From Ophiocordyceps camponoti-saundersi (nom. inval.) (lineage: Eukaryota; Ascomycota; Sordariomycetes; Hypocreales; Ophiocordycipitaceae): DNA of 33,157 bases. The translations under genes and the position numbers were made by a program. The stretch is from assembly GCA_003339415.1 (NCBI GenBank), contig PDHQ01000349.1:1-33157 (forward strand), given 5' to 3'. Shown in pieces: positions 24,850-33,157 of this stretch (the first letter of the stretch is position 1; every line of letters starts with the position of its first letter). The notes beneath the pieces were generated by a model. The model did not search any database. It was not told where the DNA came from and saw only the letters and a list, made by a program, of their open reading frames with translations.

Positions 24850-25720
24850 ATCTCCGCTCTCTCTTTATTATATTTTTAGAGAAAAAAGTATAGTTTAAAA
24901 TCTTAATTATACCCTTATATAATAAAAACTTATACGAAGCTTTTCCCTTTATATTTATTATTACGAAGGAAAAAGATAACTACGTATTTATTATACGATT
25001 ACGGTAATAAGGTATTATTATTACCCTAAGCTAACTATTTAAGGCCTCTAACTATAAGGAAATTAATACCTTTTCTATATAAAAAGTTTTTACCTTTATC
25101 TAATATAACCTTTTCTTAAACCTTATAAGATATATTTTTAAAACGCGTCTTATATAAGAAATAAAAAACTTAAATAATAGCCCTTATAAAAAGTCCCGCC
25201 TAGTTATTTAAGGCTATAAAGATAATAGTAAAGAAAAAATCTTTATATAATTACTTATAATTTTATATATATTATAGCGCCTCCTTCTTACCCTTAAACT
25301 TACTCTTATAAAGTTATATAATTATTAAAAAGAACTATAAGATATTATATAAGCGTATACGTAATCTACTAATCTTTTAAATTATACGATATATATATAC
25401 TTTCCTAAAAAACTATAAGATTAATATCTACCTTATACTCTTTTATATATTAAAAAGCTACTATATAGGCTAGTAGAATTAAAATTATACTAGTTTAAAA
25501 TATATTATAATTATTATTATATAAACTTTTATATAACGCCCTTATTATATAATTTATATCTTTTATTTATAATAGCTAGCCTTAACTTATTCGGAATAAT
25601 AGGCTTATAGATAGATAATATATTCTCTTTTACGTTTAATATATTCTCTAAACTTAAGGAAAATAAGTTAAAATAAGCAGAGTTTTATATAAAGCTTAAA
25701 ATATTCCTTACTAATAGCTT
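24850..25720 (+). pseudogene. Copia reverse transcriptase relic
   Basis: In the same frame as integrase, LFGIIGL-IDNIFSF at about 25587-25628 corresponds to FGIVGLQTDDTLFL, the catalytic box of fungal copia RT. The Gln is now TAG (25608-25610) and the second Asp is Asn (25617-25619). Weaker matches precede it: an SRLVVQAYND-type segment near 24980 and an RDITQAYVQS-type segment near 25180, each with His, Cys and Gln codons changed. RT would copy the genomic RNA within the particle. Downstream, NNNRITRELYNI (near 25730) leads into the RT-RNase H connection. Confidence 0.82.
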
Positions 25721-26640
25721 ATTTATTAACTTTAATAATAATCGTATTACGCGCGAATTATATAATATTATCCTTATATAGAAAAGATAAGTAAAAGGCC
25801 TTTATATTATTAACCTAACCGCCGATATTACCCGGTAGGATTTTATTAGCTAGTAAGCCTAAGGAGTATATATTACTTCTACCTATTAACCGGAGGCGTT
25901 ATATAACCTTATAGTAGCTATTTAAGTAACTAATCCTTCCTCGTAAAATATTTTAGCCCTTAATAAATATATCTAATAGTAGATTAATAATACTGCCCGC
26001 GGTTTATAGTTTATTCCGCTTAACTTATCTTATATAAAACTATTTATTTTTATAGATAGGTTATTTACGAATAATAGAGACCTTACCTTATAGCTTAGTA
26101 CCTTAATTATCCTTAGTAAAGAAGACTAGTTTTCTAACTTATTTATCGTATAAGGTAATATCTTTTACTAAACCTTTACGAAGTATAAAAAGGTTACTTA
26201 AAATATCTTAGTAAGCGAACTTTACGGTATAGTAAATAGCGTTAATATTAGCCTAGCTTTTTACTCGACTATTTAAGCTATTATATAATCCTTAAGTATA
26301 GCTCTAATCCCCCTTATTCTTTATATAAACTTACGTTTATTATATAACTACCTAGTAAGGCTTAGCTTAATAATAGAAAAATAGCTAATAATTAATATTA
26401 TAGCTATTTATAAATCGTATAAGCGTAAGGAAATTTTAAAAATATAATAAATTAATAGTAAGAATAACTTAGCTAACGCCTATATTAAGGATAGCCTTAA
26501 CTTAGCCTTATTAACCCTTATTTCTATAAATTCTTATAAGTTATAAATTAAAGCTACTATCTAATAATTTACCTAAGTTATACGAAACTTATACTTTTTT
26601 CTTTCTTATATCTTTACTTTATCTAACTTTCTATCCTTAC
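25720..26640 (+). pseudogene. Copia RNase H relic
   Basis: The connection reads GVYITSTY-PEALYNL at 25863-25908 (family: GAYIASICQPEAAFDL). RNase H then starts with LFIFIDRLFTNNRD at 26040-26081, keeping its first Asp (family: VFVDGSFANN-D). KYKKVT-NILVSELYGIVNSVNI at about 26180-26247 matches KSKRVTRSVLASELYGMVNGVDI and keeps the catalytic Glu. NLANAYIKDSLN near 26467 matches DNPADAMTK-NPN and marks the end of pol. The enzyme removes the RNA template after first-strand synthesis. Stops are TAA/TAG only, and the frame is the same as integrase and RT. Confidence 0.9.
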
Positions 26641-28037
26641 CTTTCTTTTTTTTTTATATTTTTACGTTTTTTTTCTATTATTTTTATATAAAAATTACTA
26701 TTAATTCTTTTTAAGTATTATCTAACCCCTACGCTTAATTTTAAAAATAAAAAAATAAAGCTATAAATCCTAAACGCTTAATTTTTTTTCTCTTTTCCTT
26801 TAATTTTTTTTTCTTTTCTTTTTTCCTTATTATCTAACTTTACTACTATTTCTTTTTTACCCCTACCCCTTACTATTCGTTATCCGAGATAGTAATATAC
26901 TCCTCCGTTTTAGGAGGCGCTCCGCCTAGTACTATTATTACCCGTCCCCGCCGCTAGCTATTAAGTAACTTAATAAGAGTAGTTATTAGGGTATAAAGTA
27001 CCGGCCTAGGAGTCTATAACGCTTAGCCTTATTATACGAAAAAAATATCTTATTATATAAGACTACTATATATAAGTAATATAAGCTTTATTATTATTCG
27101 TTTAATATATATTAAATAAGTAGGGATTTTTAGCGTAAATATAATATAATTTTATTATTACTTTACTATAACTTATAAATAAGACTGCTAAAAAATAACT
27201 TAAGCGTTAAATAATAATAGCCTTAATATACTTAGGATCTTAAATATTATTAAAGTAGATAAAGATATTAAATAATAATATAGCTATTAGTCGGATCTTC
27301 GCTTACTACTCTCTTATTAATATTATTATTATATAATAGCTAGATATTTCTTTCTTATATTTAAAAATATCTATTATATAAAGCGCTAATTATCCTCCTT
27401 ATTATAAGGTATATAAACTTAGTAAAACTTAAGTTAATAAGCTATAACGCTATTAAGATAGGAAAGTATATTATATAACTAATAACTATTAATAAAAACG
27501 ACTTAAGTATATCGTATAACTTATTAATTTTTATTAAAGATTTTTTTAATTATTATTATTATCTTTATCGATTAGCTTAAAGAAAAAAAAAAAGAAAGGA
27601 AGAGAAAGAGAGAGAGAGAGAGAGGGAGCGAGGAGGGGTTTTTATACCCCTTTAAAGGCGGTAAGAGGCGGCAGAATCCGATTTTTAATTCCTATTTTTC
27701 GTAATATTTTTTAGTATTTTTAATATAAAGTTATAAAAAATTAGCTTTTTACTTATTTTTCTTAATATTATAATTATAAGAGACCTTTATAATAAAACTT
27801 TATAAAAACGTATTATAAGTTAAATTATATAATAACCTAATTTTTATTTTTCGGCTAATAGCTTATTTTCTTTATCTCTTTTTACTATAGTATTATAGGC
27901 GTTATTTACTTTTAAAGATTTTTTTTAATTATATACTTATTTAATATCGTACGATTATTTTTCTCTAAAAACGTTTACTTTTTAGGAAGACGGAGTTTTT
28001 TCTTTATATAATACTTTTTTATTTAATATATCTTTTT
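26641..28037. other. Long 3' region of the copia element
   Basis: About 1.4 kb separates the end of pol from the polypurine tract, longer than usual for the family. It holds T/C-rich stretches (26600-26880), a short GC-rich patch (about 26880-26960), a purine tract with (AG)n, a small hairpin and otherwise AT-rich text. I see no second ORF. It may be an extended 3' untranslated region, an unrecognised accessory ORF or a nested insertion; no nested target duplication was found. Confidence 0.6.
27580..27651 (+). repeat. Polypurine/(AG)n microsatellite with hairpin
   Basis: About 60 bases are nearly pure purine on the plus strand, with an (AG)n core at 27607-27625. It is followed by a hairpin, AGGGGT (27634-27639) with ACCCCT (27646-27651), around a TTTTAT loop. 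It may be simple-sequence growth inside the element, or a misplaced polypurine tract from a nested element. Confidence 0.85.
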
Positions 28038-28056
28038 ATAAAAAGAAAAAGTTAAG
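28038..28056 (+). promoter_or_regulatory. Putative polypurine tract (plus-strand primer)
   Basis: ATAAAAAGAAAAAGTTAAG directly precedes the right LTR. LTR elements need a purine-rich RNA segment at this place to prime plus-strand DNA synthesis; the AAAAAGAAAAAG core fits by position and composition. The matching primer-binding site after the left LTR (from 21344) is too altered to identify the tRNA. Confidence 0.6.
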
Positions 28057-28357
28057 TATTAGATATTATCTCTTTATACCCCTTTATATTTATTATATAA
28101 TATATATATAGAGGATAGTATAGATATAGGGAAGCCTCTAATAAAATATATATTACTACCTAAGTTATACCTCGTATAACTTAGGAGGTAGGAGGTAGCT
28201 TAGATAAGAAAAAGGAGGATATAGAAGTAAAGTATTATCTAGCTATATAGCCGCTTTTCCTTATATAATAAAGGAAGGGTATCTATCTCTAATTATACTT
28301 AATTTAGGTTACCTTTGCTTTCTCTTACTTACACGTATATATAAAGACTACTTAATA
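28057..28357 (+). repeat. Copia right LTR (301 bp)
   Basis: It has the same length and ends as the left LTR (TATTAG...CTTAATA), in the same orientation. Some transitions run one way and some the other relative to the left copy, so both LTRs were hit independently. Its inner hairpin pairs perfectly. Confidence 0.96.
28159..28185. repeat. LTR hairpin (right copy)
   Basis: CCTAAGTTATAC pairs perfectly over 12 bp with GTATAACTTAGG around a CTC loop. Its presence in both LTRs shows the stem belongs to the element and could act in the RNA terminal repeat, for example in dimerisation or 3'-end formation. Confidence 0.9.
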
Positions 28358-28362
28358 GTCTC
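28358..28362. repeat. 5-bp target-site duplication (right)
   Basis: GTCTC follows the right LTR and equals the pentamer before the left LTR. Removing the element and one copy would join 21042 to 28363, restoring the pre-insertion locus. Confidence 0.93.
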
Positions 28363-29190
28363 TTACTAAGTTAAGTAAGTTAATAGAAATTAAAAGTATA
28401 CCGCCCTTATCTAAGCTATTCTAATCTAAGCTATTTAAGAAAGGTTATAATAAAAAGGTTTAGATAAAGAAAGTAGTTATAAGCAATTATAATAAAAATA
28501 CCCCTTACTTTATTAAATAGGTATTTAATACGGGACGTGTAATAACACCCTTATAAATCGCCTAACCTCTTATAATATTTCCTTAGGATTTCCTAAGATT
28601 TCCTGCCTTAAGATTTTACTTAGATTTCCCTTAGAAACCTTATTACCTTTACGCTTAGGAAATTACTAAGATTTCCTCTTAGGATTTCTTTATAATAACT
28701 CTTAAGATTTTACTAAGATTTTTAGTAAGATTTAGTATTAAAATATACCTTTAAAAATCTCCGGATTTTACTAGGAAATCCTTATATATTAGGAAATTAC
28801 CGTATATTAGGAAATCTCTATTTTACTAATATACTTAAAAATTACCGTAAAATCCCCTTAAATAAATATTTTTAAGATTATATTAGGAAATCTTTCTTAA
28901 GCTTCTAGCTATATAATTAGCTTAATATTCTTTTAGGTAATAATTTAAATTTTTTTATAATTATTATTTTAATTTTTAAAAAACTTTTACTTATACTTAT
29001 ACTTTTTATAATAGCTATTTTATAATTTTATAATTAATAGCTAGCTTATTTCCCTTTCCTATATATTATATCTAATAGCTAGCTTAGTATATATAATTAC
29101 TAGTAAATTATATATATAAGCGTATATTAACTAATAGTAATTTTATATTTTACTAACTTATAGATTTTTAGCTATTAAAATAGTAAGTTA
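28363..29190. repeat. Cluster of short AAGATTT / AGGAAAT motifs in AT-rich DNA
   Basis: Between about 28570 and 28900 the motifs CTAAGATTTCC, TAGGATTTC, TTAGGAAATTAC and close variants recur about twenty times in both orientations without a fixed period. The rest of the stretch is AT-rich and without a gene. A few CpA/TpG sites survive near 28533-28552 (CGTGTAATAACACC, itself a small inverted repeat). The cluster could be a degenerate inverted-repeat transposon end or an array of binding sites. Confidence 0.6.
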
Positions 29191-29199
29191 GACCTAAAA

Positions 29200-31874
29200 T
29201 ATTTTTTACTAATAAACTTTATAAGCGTAAATTTTTAGCTTAGAAGAAAGCTTTACTATATTTATTACTTAACCCCGGCTATATATTATTTTTTTACCTC
29301 TAAACTCCTTAAAGTAATTAAGGAAGAAATTATAGCTAGGAAAAAAAAAGCTTATATTTTTAATACTTATAAAATAGTAAAAAAACCTTACCTTTTTAAA
29401 AATAAATTTCCTCCTTTATAATATAAAAAAATAAAGCTAATTAGAAAATACTTACTATATTAGAATAATCCCTAAAAAACTAAGTTACTTATTATAATTA
29501 AACTTTTCTTAACTAATTTAAATATTATAGTAAATTATAATTAACTATTTAAATAAGTAAATTAATTAAAGTATATATTTAATAATATCCCTTACTTACT
29601 TAGAATTTTTTTAAAAAACTAGCTACCTCTTATTTAAGAATACTTTTAAATTATAAGTAATACTAAAAGAAAAAGTAAGCTACTTACTTTACCGGAAGAA
29701 AATAAGGAAAATACCGAAATCCCCTTTTAGGAAGAAGGTAAAGAGGAAACCTCCTCTTAAGATAAAGGTAAAAAAACCTCTATATTATAAGAATCCTCTT
29801 TAAAAAAAGAACCGTTTACCTTAAGGAAGAATACCTTAAGGAGGTAGTATTTTCTAAATCCTCCTATAATATTATTTAATTCCGGAAAACCTTCTCTACT
29901 TTTTATAAAAAAGGAAAAAATAGTATAAATAATTAATAATATACTTTATTTCTATAATATTATACCTTAAAACTTAGATTACCTTAAATATATTAACTTA
30001 AATAATAATTTATAATTATATAATTAATTAAATTTATAAAAACTATCTAAATAATAAGTTAAGTTATAAGCTAAAAATATCGGATAGTTTAAGCTTATTA
30101 ATATTTTTAATATTACTTTTAATTAGATTAAAGAAACTAATTAAATTATTATTTATTAAAATATTAACTAATTTATAAACGCTTTAAAATAAGTTACCGC
30201 TTAAAGCGAGGATTATATAGATAAATTTATATAACTTATTCTTTTTTTTCTTAAAAGTTATATTATAAAATAGTATTCCGGAGATCTAAACTTTTAGATT
30301 AGATTAAAACTTACTTTTCTTAGTTTAGGAATTTAAAAATAAGTAAAAGCTTTTTAGAAAAAGTTTACTATTTAACTTAATATTACCGCTCTTACTATAT
30401 AAAAATAAAGCTTTATATTTTAGGATATACTTATTAGAAAGGATTTCTAATTATAAATATTTAAAATAAAGAGAATAGCTTAAGTAGCTTTTTATCCTAA
30501 ATAATCTATATTAATAATTATCTTCTCTTAACTTAATATCTTACTTTAAGAAACTTTCTAATAGCTAATTAGCGAAGATACCTTAAATAACTAAATATAT
30601 AAATATAAATAATTTATTTTAAACCTCTAAACTAAGCTAACTAAAGGAACTTAAGGTAATTTATAAAATAATATTACTTAATATATAGCTTTAGGTAAGT
30701 TATTTTAATATAAATATAAAGTAAATAATTCTAAGGAGAAATCTTTACGAAATCTAAACTATTAACTAAATTATAAACTAAATAATTTCCTTAGAAAGCT
30801 AATAAATAATACCCGGAAACCTTTCGATAAGAATATTAAGTTTAAAATAAAAATAAAATAGCTTTTCTTAAAAAAAATAAAGAAAGCTTAAAAAGTAATT
30901 TTATCCTTATTAATCTTACTTATAAACTTACTAAATAAAATCCTAATATTAATAAAGTTTTTATAATCTTTTCTAAGATATATAATATAATTCTTAATAT
31001 TTTAAAATATAATCTAGGTAATAAAACTAACTTATCTAAATTATCTAAGAATAAAAAAGATAAGTAATTAGCTAATAACTTATATTATCTTATTTCGGAT
31101 CCTAAGAAATATAAGATAAAACCTCTTAATACTATTAAAAACCTTCTTCCTAAAGATTTTTCTATTATCGAAGCTATTTCTTAGATAACTAATTTTCCTT
31201 TAAAATAAGTTTCCTATTTTTCCTATATAAAGATTTTAATATTTAGTAAAAATAAACTATCTAACGCTATAAAAATATATATTAATATTAAAATAGATAA
31301 ATCTCTTATTAAGAAGAACTTACTTAATAAGTTTAATAATATTAACTATAATCTAATAATAGTTTATAGCTTAAATAATATTAGATTAGCTTTAACTTAT
31401 AGTTAGGCTACCTTTACTTTATATATTATTAGTAAAATTAACGGTAAGTTTTACGTTAATAAGTTTAAAGCTAGCGCTTAAGTTATTAAGTATTTTCTTA
31501 CTAAAGTTTTATTAGGATAAGGATTCTTAATCCTTTATAAAATCGATATTCTTAACTCTTAATAAAAGCTTTAGATTTAACTTTATAGAGGAATATATAT
31601 CGAATACTATTTTACTTATAAAGGACTAGCTATTTATAAATATATAATAGCCGCTTTAGTAATAATAATCCCTCCTCTTTTAATAAGTATAATTCTAATA
31701 TTAATTAAAAATCCTCCTAAAAATTATAACTTTATTTTCTTCCCTAACTTTTATTTCCTCTTAGGTTTAATTATTCGTAATTATTTCTATTTAACTATCT
31801 TTAACTTAAGTAATAAACTAATCTTTTTTAAACGAAAAGAAAAAGTTAGTATTATATTAAATTTTAATAATTAA
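29200..31874 (+). pseudogene. Unidentified coding relic with a long well-kept C-terminal frame
   Basis: From about 31023 to 31874 one plus-strand frame stays open apart from TAA/TAG codons that fit former CAA/CAG, and the last hundred or so codons (about 31575-31872) contain no stop. Readable parts are LISDPKKYKIKPLNTIKNLL, ISKINGKFYVNKFKASA, LYRGIYIEYYFTYKGLAIYK, then a hydrophobic run AALVIIIPPLLISIILILI that could be one membrane segment. Upstream to about 29200 the texture is similar, Gln/Lys-rich, with an acidic/charged stretch near 29690-29800. I recognise no family. A repeat-borne gene is likely because RIP targets duplicated DNA. Confidence 0.5.
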
Positions 31875-32044
31875 TTTTCTTTTATAATCCCTTAATAAGT
31901 TACTAAGAAAAACTCCTTAGATAACCCTAATAAACGTTTAATATTAAATTCTCTTTTAGATTAAATAATATTATTTAACGAAACTAATACCGACTTACCT
32001 TCTATTAATATCCTAAATCTAAGTTAACCTTATCGGTTAGGTAT

Positions 32045-32214
32045 CTCCAGGGTTCGAAAAAAATCACGGGGTTAAAAAATCACTTATAAGTGATATGATT
32101 TTTCGTGATTTAAATCACTAATTTTTGCTTAGTAAGTGATTTTTTATAATTTAAATCACTAGCGTGAAAAAATCACTTATAAGTGATTTTTTTAGAGATA
32201 ATTTAAATCACGAG
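32045..32214. mobile_element. Un-RIPed palindromic island (MITE-like fragment?)
   Basis: CpA/TpG dinucleotides suddenly become frequent (about fifteen in 170 bases, against almost none on either side). The island is built of AAAAATCAC and GTGATTTTT motifs. A 21-bp segment is repeated exactly at 32074-32094 and 32167-32187, and its core ATCACTTATAAGTGAT is a perfect palindrome; the second copy extends to a 26-bp palindrome (32167-32192). It starts CTCCAGGGTTCGAAAAAA. No ORF fits. It may be a small inverted-repeat element or fragment inserted after RIP, or too short or unique to be recognised by RIP. Confidence 0.65.
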
Positions 32215-32555
32215 TTTATAATTTTTATAATTCTTTTAAAAAATATAATTATTTAATACTTTAAATAAAAGAAAGAAAAAGGTAAGTAATATAAAAAGGT
32301 TTTAAAGTATAATTACTCTTATAAAAAGTTAAGAAAAGTAAAAAAAATAAAAAATATTAATAAGTAAAAAAAATAAAGTAATATTATAAAATTATAATAT
32401 ATTATATAATAAGTTAAAATTATAATAATAATAATATAAGATTATAAAAAAGATTAATAAAAAAAGTAATAAAAAGATTAATAAAAAAAGTAATAAAAAG
32501 ATTTAAAAGAGTAATAAATAGTTAAAAGACTAATAAAAAGAGTAATAAAATAACT
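32215..32555. other. A-rich simple-sequence DNA
   Basis: The plus strand is A-rich with AATAAAAAG-type text. Two copies of a 24-bp unit (AAGATTAATAAAAAAAGT and so on) lie at about 32450-32497 and lead into the 12-bp arrays that follow. No gene is seen. Confidence 0.7.
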
Positions 32556-32684
32556 AATAAGAAGACTAATAAGAAGACTAATAAGAAGACTAATAAGAAG
32601 ACTAATAAGAAGACTAATAAGAAGACTAATAAGAAGACTAATAAGAAGACTAATAAGAAGACTAATAAGAAGACTAATAAGAAG
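32556..32684 (+). repeat. 12-bp minisatellite AATAAGAAGACT, ten exact copies
   Basis: Ten perfect units fill 32556-32675, with a partial unit after. Read in frame it encodes Asn-Lys-Lys-Thr. The plus strand holds only A, T, G and one C per unit, and the unit contains no CpA or TpG, so RIP leaves it unchanged. Confidence 0.97.
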
Positions 32685-32920
32685 ATAATAAGAAAGGTAA
32701 AAATAAGAGTAATAATAAGAGTAATAATAAAACTAATAAGAAAGGTAAAAATAAGAGTAATAATAAGAGTAATAATAAGAGTAATAATAAGAGTAATAAT
32801 AAGAGTAATAATAAGAGTAATAATAAAAGTAATAATAAAAGTAATAATAAAAGTAATAATAAAAGTAATAATAAAAGTAATAATAAGAGTAATAATAAAA
32901 GTAATAAAAAGGGTAATAAG
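32685..32920 (+). repeat. 12-bp minisatellite AGTAATAATAAG/A
   Basis: About sixteen units, with interruptions by AACTAATAAGAAAGGTAAA-type spacers, share the 12-bp period of the previous array. Variants end in AAG or AAA and occur in blocks, the sign of local duplication. In one frame it reads Ser-Asn-Asn-Lys. Confidence 0.93.
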
Positions 32921-33022
32921 AATAATAATAAGAAAGATAATAAAAAGACTAATAAGAAGACTAATAAGACTAGTAATAAAAAGACTAATAAGAAGACTAA
33001 TAATAAAAGTAGAAAAAAAATT
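32921..33022 (+). repeat. Mixed transition zone between minisatellites
   Basis: Units of the first array (AATAAGAAGACT) return in shuffled form together with AATAATAAG and AATAAAAAG variants. The mixture suggests all three arrays derive from one ancestral 12-bp unit. Confidence 0.8.
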
Positions 33023-33157
33023 AATAAAAATACTAATAAAAATACTAATAAAAATACTAATAAAAATACTAATAAAAATACTAATAAAAATACTAATAAA
33101 AATACTAATAAAAATACTAATAAAAATACTAATAAAAATACTAATAAAAATACTAAT
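33023..33157 (+). repeat. 12-bp minisatellite AATAAAAATACT, at least eleven copies
   Basis: Eleven exact units are followed by AAT at the window edge, so the array continues outside. Read in frame it gives Asn-Lys-Asn-Thr. It contains no CpA/TpG. Confidence 0.97.

Larger units (their letters stand above)
21043..28357 (+). mobile_element. Full-length RIP-inactivated Ty1/copia retrotransposon
   Basis: The element has two 301-bp direct LTRs, a perfect 5-bp target duplication and, in order, gag, GAG-pre-integrase, integrase, RT and RNase H. Integrase before RT defines Ty1/copia. The protein text matches the fungal copia group in which the RT catalytic box reads QTDD rather than YVDD. Original TG...CA termini now read TA...TA. 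From about 23690 to 26640 the pol frame is unbroken apart from TAA/TAG codons (codons starting at positions divisible by three), so RIP point mutations rather than indels dominate pol. At about 7.3 kb it is longer than a typical copia element, mainly because of 1.4 kb between RNase H and the right LTR. Confidence 0.96.

Noticed and set aside
32540..33157. Apparent long open reading frame through the 12-bp arrays
   Set aside because: Repeats with a period divisible by three and no stop in two of three frames stay open automatically. There is no start codon and no non-repetitive coding sequence.
32556..33157. CRISPR array
   Set aside because: The repeats are contiguous 12-bp units without unique spacers; this is a minisatellite in a eukaryotic setting.

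Overview
The window looks like a gene-free, AT-rich heterochromatic block from a filamentous ascomycete (Pezizomycotina). The main sign is the near-complete loss of the dinucleotides CpA and TpG on both strands, while CpG, CpC and CpT survive. That is the footprint of repeat-induced point mutation (RIP, C-to-T in CpA), here close to saturation. Because TpG is almost gone, ATG codons are almost absent (I find fewer than ten). No intact protein gene is present. Coding relics were read by treating in-frame TAA/TAG as former glutamine or tryptophan codons, so all gene boundaries are approximate.

Layout. 1-128 is a (TAA)n microsatellite, followed by featureless AT-rich DNA to about 1.9 kb. About 2.3-8.3 kb is the relic of a Ty3/gypsy LTR retrotransposon (gag, protease, RT, RNase H, integrase in that order); I recognised no LTR pair for it. 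About 8.9-20.3 kb holds several degraded plus-strand coding relics that I cannot name. Among them are a pyrimidine-rich tandem-repeat block (15.75-16.37 kb), a tRNA-like minus-strand sequence beside a GC-rich patch (17.1-17.3 kb) and a relic with 51-bp tandem repeats (18.1-18.3 kb).

21043-28357 is the clearest feature: a full-length Ty1/copia element with two 301-bp LTRs and a perfect 5-bp target duplication (GTCTC). Its gag, GAG-pre-integrase, integrase, RT and RNase H regions can all be read. All three integrase acidic residues and one RT aspartate have been changed by G-to-A transitions. 28.36-31.9 kb contains a cluster of short inverted motifs and an unidentified coding relic with a long, well-kept reading frame.

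At 32045-32214 there is an abrupt island that keeps its CpA/TpG and is built of palindromic ATCAC/GTGAT motifs. It probably arrived after RIP acted or was too short to trigger it. The window ends in three consecutive 12-bp-period minisatellites that run off the edge.

The parts do not form a working pathway. They are a graveyard of transposons inserted and then silenced by RIP, plus later satellite growth and at least one small, younger-looking insertion. No undescribed functional system could be demonstrated. The most unusual signals are the un-RIPed island, the apparent GCA/TGC protection of surviving CpA sites, and the tRNA-like GC patch.
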